This document shows, one piece after another, positions 5,920 through 10,870 of a DNA stretch of 10,870 bases. The notes beneath the pieces were generated by a model, which was not told the origin of the DNA, searched no databases, and saw only the letters and a program-made list of their open reading frames with translations. Origin of the DNA: Oscillospiraceae bacterium (GTDB lineage: Bacteria; Bacillota; Clostridia; Oscillospirales; Ruminococcaceae); the NCBI GenBank assembly GCA_016296485.1, contig JAEDJF010000044.1:1-10870 (forward strand), written 5' to 3'. Positions within the stretch are counted from its first letter, which is position 1, and every line of letters starts with the position of its first letter. Made by a program: the position numbers and the translations under genes.

Positions 5920-7251
5920 TTATATCCTGTCGTAGGCGTGGACCCAGTCCGCCTTGAGGTAGTAGATAAGGAAAACGATACAGCTCAAAGACCAGGTCAG
6001 CGGGTACGCCCAAAAGACGGTGTTTATCACCGGGAAGAAGCGCACCGCAACGGTTATGTAGGCGACGCGGATTATGCACCAGCAGACGAGCATAGTGTAC
6101 ATCGGCATTTTTGCGCGTCCCGCGCCGCGCATCACGGCGGAAACGCCGTGGGCAAAGGCGAGGGCAAAATAGAAAAACGCCTCCGTTCTCATCTGGGAAA
6201 CGCCGATTGCTACCACCGCCGGGTCGTCGTTGAATATTTTCATAACCGCCGGACAGGTGACGTAGAGAACCGCCCCTATGAGCTCCGCAAGGAACATCGC
6301 GCAGAAAATTCCGAAGCGCGCGCCGCGCTTCGCCCTTTCGTGCTCCCCGGCGCCGAGGTTCTGACCGATGAAGGTCGTGAGCGCCATGGCGAAGGAGGTT
6401 ATTGGGAGAAATACGAAGCCTTCGACCTTGGCGTAGGAGCCGCAGCCCGCCATGGCGTCCGCGCCGAAGGCGTTGATATTGCTCTGAACGACGACGTTCG
6501 CGATGGAAATTATGGAGTTTTGGATTCCGGAGGGAATACCCTGGTTCATAATTTCCTTTAAAAGCGGAAGGTCGAAGCGGATATTGCGGAAAACAATGCG
6601 CTCCGGACCGCTGCTTTTAAGAAGCTGAATGAAGCAGAGGACGGCGCTGACCGTCTGGCTGATGACGGTGGCGACGGCGGCCCCGGCGACGCCGAAATTC
6701 AAAAGCCCCACGAAAACAAGGTCGAGAACCACGTTTATCACAGAGGAGATGATAAGATAATTGAGGGGGTTCTTGCTGTCGCCCACTGCCCGGAGTATTC
6801 CCATAAAGGTGTTATACATAAGGGTCGAAAAGCTTCCGAGAAAATAGATTCGGAAATATATCGTTGAAACCGGGAGAACTTCCTCCGGGGTATTCATCAG
6901 AACGAGTATTGCGGGCGTGATGATAACTCCGATTAAGGTGAGGACAATTCCGCAGACGCAGCCGAAGGCGACGTTGGTGTGGACGGCGGCCTCCATCCGC
7001 TCAAAGTCCTTCGCGCCGAAATAGCGGCTTATTACTACGCCGGCGCCCACGGAAAGCATAAAGATCAGGTTGCCGCTGCTGGCGACGGCGGCAAGGGCGT
7101 CCTTGCCAACGAACTGACCGACGATGACGCTGTCGGCGGTGTTGTAAAGCTGCTGGAAAAGCTGACCGAGAAAAATCGGAACGGCGAAGCTGACCATGCA
7201 CTTCCAGATGGAGCCTTTGGTCATATCAAGGTTTTGGCTGCCGCTTTTCAT
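5920..7251 (-). CDS. MATE family efflux transporter
   Basis: A 443-residue integral membrane protein with about 12 membrane segments in two homologous halves. MATE proteins export cationic drugs or metabolites in exchange for sodium or protons. The N-terminus MTKGSIWKCMVSFAVPIFLG followed by QLYNTADSVIVGQFVGKDAL and VGAGVVISRYFGAKD is typical of clostridial MATE proteins. The second-half equivalent is GIPSGIQNSIISIANVVVQ, with FIGQNLGAGEHERAKRG. Segment 2 looks about seven residues short: SSGNLIFMLSVGAG (58-71) compared with my recollection of the family pattern, which has an extra INLLVGxFMG-like stretch here. The start follows TCCCCCC on the plus strand (7258-7264), read as GGGGGGA. It stands alone with its own promoter and terminator. 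The substrate is unknown. Confidence 0.9.
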   Translation of the reverse strand: MKSGSQNLDMTKGSIWKCMVSFAVPIFLGQLFQQLYNTADSVIVGQFVGKDALAAVASSGNLIFMLSVGAGVVISRYFGAKDFERMEAAVHTNVAFGCVCGIVLTLIGVIITPAILVLMNTPEEVLPVSTIYFRIYFLGSFSTLMYNTFMGILRAVGDSKNPLNYLIISSVINVVLDLVFVGLLNFGVAGAAVATVISQTVSAVLCFIQLLKSSGPERIVFRNIRFDLPLLKEIMNQGIPSGIQNSIISIANVVVQSNINAFGADAMAGCGSYAKVEGFVFLPITSFAMALTTFIGQNLGAGEHERAKRGARFGIFCAMFLAELIGAVLYVTCPAVMKIFNDDPAVVAIGVSQMRTEAFFYFALAFAHGVSAVMRGAGRAKMPMYTMLVCWCIIRVAYITVAVRFFPVINTVFWAYPLTWSLSCIVFLIYYLKADWVHAYDRI

Positions 7252-7292
7252 CGCTGTTCCCCCCGAGGTGTAAAAAATCGCAAGTATTTCTC

Positions 7293-7321
7293 ATTATAGT
7301 ACTTTGTTTTGGAATAATCAA
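7293..7321 (-). promoter_or_regulatory. Promoter of the MATE transporter gene
   Basis: On the minus strand, TTGATT (7316-7321), a 17-bp spacer and TATAAT (7293-7298). The start is expected near 7286. It lies just downstream of the small-RNA terminator, which would shield the transporter from read-through. Confidence 0.7.
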
Positions 7322-7340
7322 TGGGGCTTGAAACAAAAAG

Positions 7341-7442
7341 AAAAAACGCCGGTAAAGTTACCGGCGTTTTTCTCTTTAAGTCAATTAGTTTGAGTTTTTG
7401 AGGAGGGGCGTACTTAAAAAGTTTGCGGCTCTTTTCAAGTAC
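7341..7442 (-). ncRNA. Predicted small RNA of about 100 nt, divergent from lexA
   Basis: A minus-strand transcript is predicted from near 7442 to near 7341. It opens with a 12-bp hairpin (7442-7431 with 7421-7410, one G-U pair, 9-nt loop) beginning at the predicted first base. An unpaired stretch of about 40 nt follows and starts GCCCCUCCUC (7409-7400), a strong complement of Shine-Dalgarno sequences. It ends in a hairpin with CGCCGGUAA (7366-7358) and UUACCGGCG (7355-7347), followed by a U-run. Hairpin, C-rich seed and terminator are the usual layout of base-pairing sRNAs in Firmicutes (compare the C-rich motifs of RsaE/RoxS), but I do not recognise the family. No protein-coding frame fits. 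The terminator has no other gene to serve on the minus strand, since lexA and the MATE gene diverge from this gap. Confidence 0.5.
7342..7371 (-). terminator. Strong hairpin terminator ending the predicted sRNA
   Basis: CGCCGGT (7347-7353) pairs with ACCGGCG (7360-7366), extended by A-T pairs, with a short loop. Six A at 7341-7346 become the U-run on the minus strand, and five T follow on the plus strand. No gene ends here on either strand, which is why a small RNA is inferred. Confidence 0.75.
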
Positions 7443-7448
7443 AACTAT

Positions 7449-7457
7449 ATTATAGCA
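7449..7457 (-). promoter_or_regulatory. Extended -10 promoter of the predicted sRNA
   Basis: On the minus strand, TGCTATAAT: a consensus -10 (7449-7454) with the TG of an extended -10 element. The -35 region is poor (TTAACA at 19-bp spacing). The start is placed at about 7442, exactly where the first hairpin arm begins. Confidence 0.5.
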
Positions 7458-7510
7458 CCCAAAATTTTTAATTTGTTAAGAAGCGGTGAACAAGGTTTAA
7501 AAAAACTTGC

Positions 7511-7568
7511 TAATTTTTTAAATAAAAAATTTTTTAGCACGAAGCGGAATTTTTTAAGAAAAATTCCG
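7511..7568. repeat. AT-rich inverted repeats upstream of the lexA promoter
   Basis: A perfect 10-bp inverted repeat, CGGAATTTTT (7545-7554) and AAAAATTCCG (7559-7568), abuts the first SOS box and shares bases with it. Just left of it, GCTAA and TTAGC near 7509-7538 bracket a run of T and A tracts. They have no good terminator tail for either neighbour. They may act as UP-element-like AT-rich DNA or a binding site. Confidence 0.55.
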
Positions 7569-7580
7569 AACATATGTTTA
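7567..7580 (+). promoter_or_regulatory. SOS box 1 (LexA site) of lexA
   Basis: CGAACATATGTTTA matches the Bacillus-type LexA consensus CGAACRNRYGTTYG at 13 of 14 positions. It overlaps the start of the -35 (7577-7582), so LexA bound here would block RNA polymerase. Confidence 0.85.
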
Positions 7581-7605
7581 CAAAGGCGAACATATGTGCT
7601 AAAAT
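7577..7605 (+). promoter_or_regulatory. lexA promoter
   Basis: TTTACA (7577-7582), a 17-bp spacer and TAAAAT (7600-7605), with the start expected near 7612. Both SOS boxes overlap it, showing autorepression by LexA. Confidence 0.8.
7587..7600 (+). promoter_or_regulatory. SOS box 2 (LexA site) of lexA
   Basis: CGAACATATGTGCT matches the LexA consensus at 12 of 14 positions. It lies in the promoter spacer and touches the -10. It starts exactly 20 bp after box 1, about two helical turns, so two LexA dimers would sit on the same face of the DNA. Confidence 0.75.
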
Positions 7606-7647
7606 ACTTTTGTAAAACTGTATATGCGAAAGGAGTGTTTTGCCAAA

Positions 7648-8223
7648 ATGGGAAACAGAGCCGAAGAAATTTACAGATATATAACTGAATTTATAAATGA
7701 TAAGGGATACCCGCCAACGGTGCGTGAAATCTGCGCCGAGCTCGGAATCCGCTCCACCTCCACCGTCCACCGCTACCTTAAGGAACTCGAAGCGGAGGGA
7801 AGAATCTCCATGGGCGAAAATCAAAACCGCGCCATAACCCTTAAAGATACCGCTCCCGCCGGGACAATTCCCGTCCTCGGACGGGTCGCCGCCGGCTCCC
7901 CGATACTTGCGGAGGAGGAAGTGGAGGAATACGTTCCCTACGCCGGAAATACCGCCGGGCTCTTTGCCCTTCGGGTCCGTGGCGAATCAATGATAAAATG
8001 CGGAATCCTCAACGACGACATTGTCGTCGTCAGAAGGACGCCCGAGGCGAGGAACGGCGAAATTGTCGTCGCCCTCGTTGAGGACAGCGCCACCGTAAAA
8101 CGCTTCTATAAAGAGGATGGGCATTTCCGCCTCCAGCCGGAAAACGACGATTACGAGCCCATTATCGTCGATTCCGTCGAGATTCTCGGAAAAGTCATCT
8201 CCGTTTTGAGAAGCTACGACTGA
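7648..8223 (+). CDS. lexA: LexA, SOS response repressor and self-cleaving protease
   Basis: A 191-residue repressor of the DNA damage (SOS) regulon. RecA filaments trigger its self-cleavage. The N-terminal winged helix covers about 5-65, with the recognition region PTVREICAELGI followed by RSTSTVHRYL. The C-terminal S24 peptidase domain has its cleavage site at A82-G83 (RVAAGSPI), catalytic S114 (RVRGESM) and K151 (ATVKRF). All parts are intact and the length is normal. ATG 7648 is chosen because AAAGGAG (7629-7635) lies 12 bp upstream. An in-frame ATG at 7624 would add eight residues but has no ribosome binding site and sits only about 12 nt from the predicted transcript start. Two SOS boxes cover the promoter, so it represses itself. 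It is transcribed alone. Confidence 0.96.
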   Translation: MGNRAEEIYRYITEFINDKGYPPTVREICAELGIRSTSTVHRYLKELEAEGRISMGENQNRAITLKDTAPAGTIPVLGRVAAGSPILAEEEVEEYVPYAGNTAGLFALRVRGESMIKCGILNDDIVVVRRTPEARNGEIVVALVEDSATVKRFYKEDGHFRLQPENDDYEPIIVDSVEILGKVISVLRSYD

Positions 8224-8241
8224 TTAGTTGCCGCGCAATTT

Positions 8242-8269
8242 GCCCCCGCCCGACGGCGGGGGCTTTTTT
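8242..8269 (+). terminator. lexA intrinsic terminator
   Basis: A perfect 9-bp stem, GCCCCCGCC (8242-8250) with GGCGGGGGC (8255-8263), loop CGAC and six T (8264-8269). It lies 18 bp after the lexA stop. Confidence 0.9.
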
Positions 8270-8296
8270 GAGCCCCGGTGCGGGAAAAGCTCCCTC

Positions 8297-8325
8297 TTGC
8301 CACGCCGGGCGTTTGATGTTATACT
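8297..8325 (+). promoter_or_regulatory. Promoter of the Cys-rich protein / C39-like peptidase operon
   Basis: TTGCCA (8297-8302), a 17-bp spacer and TATACT (8320-8325), with TG one base before the -10. The start is expected near 8332, before the TTG start at 8361. It closely resembles the cheY promoter (TTGCCC, N17, TATACT, extended -10). Confidence 0.65.
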
Positions 8326-8360
8326 CATTGCAGAAAATCTTAAGAAAGGCGGCGGGAGCT

Positions 8361-8642
8361 TTGGAAAAGAAGGGCTGCAACTGCAAAAAAGGCGGTCACG
8401 GGCACAACTATATCCCGGGAAGAATCACGGTGGACATCGGCGGAAGCGAGGTGTCGAACCGGGAGCTTGCCTGTCGGGACTGCGCGTATAAAAAACGGGG
8501 AGACACCCTCTCCTGCCTTAGGTTTGAGAAAAAGCCCGAAGCGGTGCTCTCGGGCGGCGAATGCGAGCTCTATCTCAAGGACGGCAGCGAGCTTATGGGG
8601 AACAAGGGCTGTTCCTGCGGCGGCTGCGGTCACTGCGGCTGA
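8361..8642 (+). CDS. Small cysteine-rich protein of unknown function (putative metal-binding)
   Basis: A 93-residue protein from a TTG start, with AAGGCGG (8346-8352) 8 nt upstream as ribosome binding site. An earlier ATG at 8315 lies upstream of the predicted transcription start and is rejected. It has ten cysteines: C6, C8, C38, C41, C52, C68, C84, C86, C89 and C92. The ends carry related motifs, GCNCKKGGH (5-13) and GCSCGGCGH (83-91), and a CRDC pair lies in the middle. There is no signal peptide or membrane segment. Clusters of CxC and CxxC with nearby His suggest binding of zinc, copper or an iron-sulfur cluster. A modified-peptide precursor is an alternative, because a C39-like peptidase gene follows 21 bp later and a Gly-Gly occurs at 65-66. 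I do not recognise the family. Confidence 0.65.
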   Translation: MEKKGCNCKKGGHGHNYIPGRITVDIGGSEVSNRELACRDCAYKKRGDTLSCLRFEKKPEAVLSGGECELYLKDGSELMGNKGCSCGGCGHCG

Positions 8643-8663
8643 CGGGGAAGGCGGCGTTTAGCT

Positions 8664-9230
8664 TTGCCGGAAATCTCCCTTAGAAACCTCAAATATTCCC
8701 CGGCGGAAAACCTTTCCGCCAACGAAAAGGAAACGGCAAAGCCGGATTTCTTTTCTTCCCCTGCCTTTTCAGAGGACGGCTTCATCGAGCGCCAGCGAAA
8801 GCTCGGAAATCTGCGCTTCGGAGCAAGGGACAGCGCAAACTGCGGCTGCGGCTGGATAGCCGTCTGGAACCTTTTTAAGAGCGAGGGAACGGTGCTCAAT
8901 ATTCCGAAGCTGATTTCCGAGTTTGAGCACGGCGCCGTGCTCAGCGGCGCCCTCGGTACGAGTCTGTTTTTCGTGAGAAAATATCTCAAGAAAGCTGGGA
9001 AAACGGTCTTTTGGACCCTTTCCGCCAAAAAGCTTCAAAGAAAAGCCCCGGAGCGGGGTATAGCCTTTTACTGGCGAAAGGACCTTTCGGGGCATTTCGC
9101 GGCGTTTTCACGCTGTGAAGACGGGCTTTACCGCTTCTATAACCACAAGTCTCCGCCGGATATTGAGAGCCCCACGGAGTTCCAAAGCGACAAAAATCAT
9201 ATTTTTACCCTGTATTTAGGGACCGACTGA
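8664..9230 (+). CDS. Putative C39-like (papain-fold) cysteine peptidase
   Basis: A 188-residue soluble protein with no signal peptide. SANCGCGWIAVWNLF (57-71) resembles the active-site helix of C39-like and related cysteine peptidases (N/D-C-G then a hydrophobic helix), with C60 the likely nucleophile and C62 a second candidate. GTSLFFVRKYLKKAGK (98-113) fits the middle of this fold. GHFAAFSRCEDGLYRFYN (143-160) supplies the expected catalytic H144 and N160. No clear oxyanion Gln is seen at the usual place before the Cys. The start is TTG 8664, with AAGGCGG (8648-8654) 9 nt upstream, the same arrangement as the preceding gene, and the 21-bp gap implies one transcript. There is no ABC transporter domain, unlike bacteriocin-exporting C39 proteins. 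The substrate is unknown; the adjacent Cys-rich protein is the obvious candidate. Confidence 0.6.
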   Translation: MPEISLRNLKYSPAENLSANEKETAKPDFFSSPAFSEDGFIERQRKLGNLRFGARDSANCGCGWIAVWNLFKSEGTVLNIPKLISEFEHGAVLSGALGTSLFFVRKYLKKAGKTVFWTLSAKKLQRKAPERGIAFYWRKDLSGHFAAFSRCEDGLYRFYNHKSPPDIESPTEFQSDKNHIFTLYLGTD

Positions 9231-9257
9231 AAGCGGAGGGCGAGCCCTCCGCTTTCA
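9228..9257 (+). terminator. Hairpin ending the Cys-rich/peptidase operon
   Basis: A perfect 13-bp stem pairs 9228-9240 (TGAAAGCGGAGGG) with 9245-9257 around a CGAG loop, and includes the stop codon. The tail is only TATTTAATTT, so it is a moderate terminator on its own. Confidence 0.65.
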
Positions 9258-9281
9258 TATTTAATTTCATAAAAGCGTCAA

Positions 9282-9322
9282 AAAGCCGGAAGCGCCGCCG
9301 AAAAATGGCGTTTTTTGGCTTT
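9282..9322 (+). terminator. Possible second terminator before the 3D-domain gene
   Basis: CGCC (9293-9296) pairs with GGCG (9307-9310), followed by six T (9311-9316). An outer AAAGCC/GGCTTT pairing (9282-9287 with 9317-9322) encloses it. It could back up the weak tail of the previous hairpin. Confidence 0.4.
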
Positions 9323-9326
9323 AAAT

Positions 9327-9355
9327 TTGACAATGCTCCCCATTTTGCATATAAT
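9327..9355 (+). promoter_or_regulatory. Perfect consensus sigma-A promoter of the 3D-domain gene
   Basis: TTGACA (9327-9332), exactly 17 bp, then TATAAT (9350-9355): both hexamers and the spacing are consensus. The start is expected near 9362, giving a leader of only about 21 nt. This is the strongest promoter in the window by sequence. Confidence 0.9.
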
Positions 9356-9382
9356 ATACATTACTTGTAAAGGAGGGGCTGT

Positions 9383-10462
9383 ATGCGGAAATTTAAGTCC
9401 GGGATAATTTATATTCTCTCCGGTCTCAAAAGCAGAAGGTTCGCGCTTTCGTTTTTTGCGGCGGCTGTGGCGTTCCTCGTCTGCTGGATACCCTCAAGAG
9501 TAAAAACGGTTAAGGTCGATTACGACGGCGAGACGGAAATAGTCCACACCGCCGTTTGTGACCCCGACGAAATAATCGACAGCCTTGGAATCGAGCTTGA
9601 ACCCAGCGACAGGGTCACCACAACCGGCTTTGAGAGCGGGGGCTTTTTCGGCGACTATGGCGAGACCTTTGCCGAAATAAGGATAAAAAGCGCCGTAGAG
9701 GTCGAAATCGAAGCGGACAGGCTTCGTTACCACGTGACCGTCGCCCAGGGCGACACCGTTGCCGACGCCCTTTACGCCTCCGGGCTCGAGGTGCGAAGCA
9801 CCGACTATATAAATACCTCCGCCGAAAAGACCGTCGAGGAGGGCGAAACTATAAAAGTCACCCGTGTCGATTACATAATCACGACGGAGGAGGAGACTAT
9901 TCAGCGGGGCAATACCTACCGCGGAACTTCGCTCCTTTCTAGCGGGCGGACGGTGCTCGTTTCCTACGGAAAAAACGGCACGATGCTCAAAACCTATGAA
10001 CAGAAAATCGTCGACGGCGTGATGGAGGAAAAGGTTCTCGTTTCCGAGGATATTATCAAGAAAGCAAACAACGACGTGTATATTGTCGGGGACGGAAGCG
10101 CAATTTCCCCCCTTGACTACGGCTACAATATCTCCGGCGGCGTTCCGGACAGCTACCAGCAGGTGTTTACAAACGTCCGGGCCACCGGGTATTATGCTCC
10201 CGCAGGAGCGGGTACCGCAACGGGTCGCCTTGCCCAGGTCGGCTACGTCGCGGTGGACCCGAAGGTGATTCCTTACGGCACAAAAATGTGGATAGTCGGT
10301 CACGGCGACTCCGGCTTTGTCTATGGCTACGCTCTCGCGGCGGACACCGGCGGAGCGATGCTTTCCGGGAAAAACTTCGTGGACCTTTATTATGATACAT
10401 ATTATGAGTGCGTTCTCAACGGACTTCGCCGGGTGGACGTCTATATACTTGAATGGGGGTAA
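9383..10462 (+). CDS. 3D/G5-domain cell-wall protein, YabE-like (putative lytic transglycosylase)
   Basis: A 359-residue protein anchored by one N-terminal membrane segment (about 20-36), with the rest outside the cell. Two DUF348-type ubiquitin-like segments (about 42-105 and 115-160) are followed by a G5 domain (about 165-236, with TEEETIQRGNTY and YEQKIVDGV). A C-terminal 3D domain (about 265-357) has the three aspartates D292 (VDPKVIPYG), D321 (AADTGG) and D334 (NFVDLYYDT). The 3D domain is a double-psi barrel related to MltA and Rpf-type peptidoglycan-cutting proteins, and members such as YabE and YocH act on the wall during growth or reactivation. AAAGGAGGGG (9369-9378) is an excellent ribosome binding site. 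The gene has a perfect consensus promoter and is followed at 6 bp by an acetyltransferase gene. Its ribosome binding site is complementary to the predicted sRNA at 7341-7442. Confidence 0.88.
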   Translation: MRKFKSGIIYILSGLKSRRFALSFFAAAVAFLVCWIPSRVKTVKVDYDGETEIVHTAVCDPDEIIDSLGIELEPSDRVTTTGFESGGFFGDYGETFAEIRIKSAVEVEIEADRLRYHVTVAQGDTVADALYASGLEVRSTDYINTSAEKTVEEGETIKVTRVDYIITTEEETIQRGNTYRGTSLLSSGRTVLVSYGKNGTMLKTYEQKIVDGVMEEKVLVSEDIIKKANNDVYIVGDGSAISPLDYGYNISGGVPDSYQQVFTNVRATGYYAPAGAGTATGRLAQVGYVAVDPKVIPYGTKMWIVGHGDSGFVYGYALAADTGGAMLSGKNFVDLYYDTYYECVLNGLRRVDVYILEWG

Positions 10463-10468
10463 TTAAAG

Positions 10469-10870
10469 ATGATTGAGTTAAGACCTATTACCGAGGAAAA
10501 TTTTGAGGACTGCATCAATCTTGACGTAAAAGAGGAACAGCAGGATTTCATCGCCGAAAATATGTGCAGCCTTGCGGAAGCCTATGTCGCCATGACAAGC
10601 GGCGACACCGTGCCGATGCCCTACGGCATCTACGACGCGGAGGAGGACGTGATGGTGGGCTTTTTGATGCTCGGCTTCTGCGAAGAGGGGGACGAGGACC
10701 TTCCCGAGCCCTTCTACTGCGTTTGGAGAATTATGATTGACGCCAACTGCCAGGGAATGGGCTACGGGCGCGAAGCAATGGAAAAGGCTGTGGAGCTCGT
10801 AAAGGAGCGCCCCCTCGGCTCTGCGGATAAATTCTGCGCCGCATACACCTCCGACAACGACGGCGCGGCT
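10469..10870 (+). CDS. GNAT family N-acetyltransferase, partial (runs off the window)
   Basis: The first 134 codons are present with no stop before the window ends. It begins MIELRPITEENFEDCINLDV, followed by KEEQQDFIAENMCSLAEAYV, a start typical of the spermine/spermidine acetyltransferase-like group (BltD/PaiA relatives). The GNAT acetyl-CoA motif A is seen as WRIMIDANCQGMGYGREAM (about 87-105), with QGMGYG as the phosphate-binding loop. GGGGGT (10455-10460) overlaps the previous gene's end, 8 nt before the ATG, and the 6-bp gap implies translation from the same transcript. A polyamine substrate is a family-level guess only. Confidence 0.85.
   Translation, partial: MIELRPITEENFEDCINLDVKEEQQDFIAENMCSLAEAYVAMTSGDTVPMPYGIYDAEEDVMVGFLMLGFCEEGDEDLPEPFYCVWRIMIDANCQGMGYGREAMEKAVELVKERPLGSADKFCAAYTSDNDGAA

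Noticed and set aside
5914..6561. 215-codon plus-strand frame opposite the MATE gene
   Set aside because: Antisense to a clear 12-segment transporter; rich in His, Arg and Glu in the way shadow frames of membrane genes are.
7398..7688. 96-codon plus-strand frame across the MATE-lexA gap
   Set aside because: It crosses the sRNA locus, the lexA promoter and both SOS boxes; Lys/Phe-rich translation reflects AT-rich DNA only.
8268..8360. Longer N-terminus for the Cys-rich protein
   Set aside because: The extra codons overlap the lexA terminator and the -35/-10 of the operon's own promoter, so they would not be transcribed.
9494..10303. 269-codon minus-strand frame opposite the 3D-domain gene
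   Set aside because: Shadow of a well-supported gene with clear domains, promoter and ribosome binding site.

Overview
The window looks like a chromosomal segment of a moderately high-GC, Gram-positive clostridial bacterium (Clostridia, most likely Oscillospiraceae/Ruminococcaceae-like). The reasons are sigma-A type promoters, GGAGG-type ribosome binding sites, frequent TTG starts, a Bacillus/Clostridium-type SOS box (CGAAC-N4-GTTYG), a YabE-like 3D-domain protein, a PepV dipeptidase and a short Firmicutes-type CheY. UGA is used as a stop and TGG codes Trp. No phage, plasmid or CRISPR gene is seen.

Left edge (1-510): the window opens inside a tRNA-Leu(CAG) gene, at its anticodon loop. A tandem array follows with a period of about 190 bp (two full units and a partial third). 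Each unit carries a copy of the last 20 nt of the tRNA including CCA, its terminator hairpin, an inverted copy of the T-arm and a GC-rich structured module. This is the oddest non-coding DNA here.

600-2250: a lone cheY with its own promoter and a near-perfect terminator, then a membrane M50-type metallopeptidase. 2247-5141 (minus strand): a PepV/Sapep-type M20 dipeptidase followed by a membrane-inserted M28 aminopeptidase-like protein (an operon), preceded by an XRE regulator with membrane segments that is broken by a UGA at the conserved Trp of its helix-turn-helix. 5251-7251 (minus strand): a flavin reductase family protein and a MATE efflux transporter, each with its own clear promoter and terminator.

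7252-7647 is a long divergent gap. It holds the MATE promoter, a predicted minus-strand small RNA of about 100 nt (extended -10 promoter, 5' hairpin, unpaired GCCCCUCCUC anti-Shine-Dalgarno tract, strong terminator), several AT-rich palindromes, and the lexA promoter with two SOS boxes exactly 20 bp apart. lexA (plus) follows.

8297-9257: a small two-gene operon that I cannot assign to a known system. It encodes a 93-residue protein with ten cysteines and matching metal-binding-like motifs at both ends, then a C39-like (papain-fold) cysteine peptidase. 9327-10870: a consensus promoter drives a 3D/G5-domain cell-wall protein (YabE-like) and a GNAT acetyltransferase that runs off the window.

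Most genes are housekeeping or accessory and sit in short transcription units. The candidates for something undescribed are the tRNA-tail repeat array, the predicted sRNA whose C-rich tract is complementary over 9 nt to the ribosome binding site of the 3D-domain gene, and the Cys-rich protein/peptidase pair.
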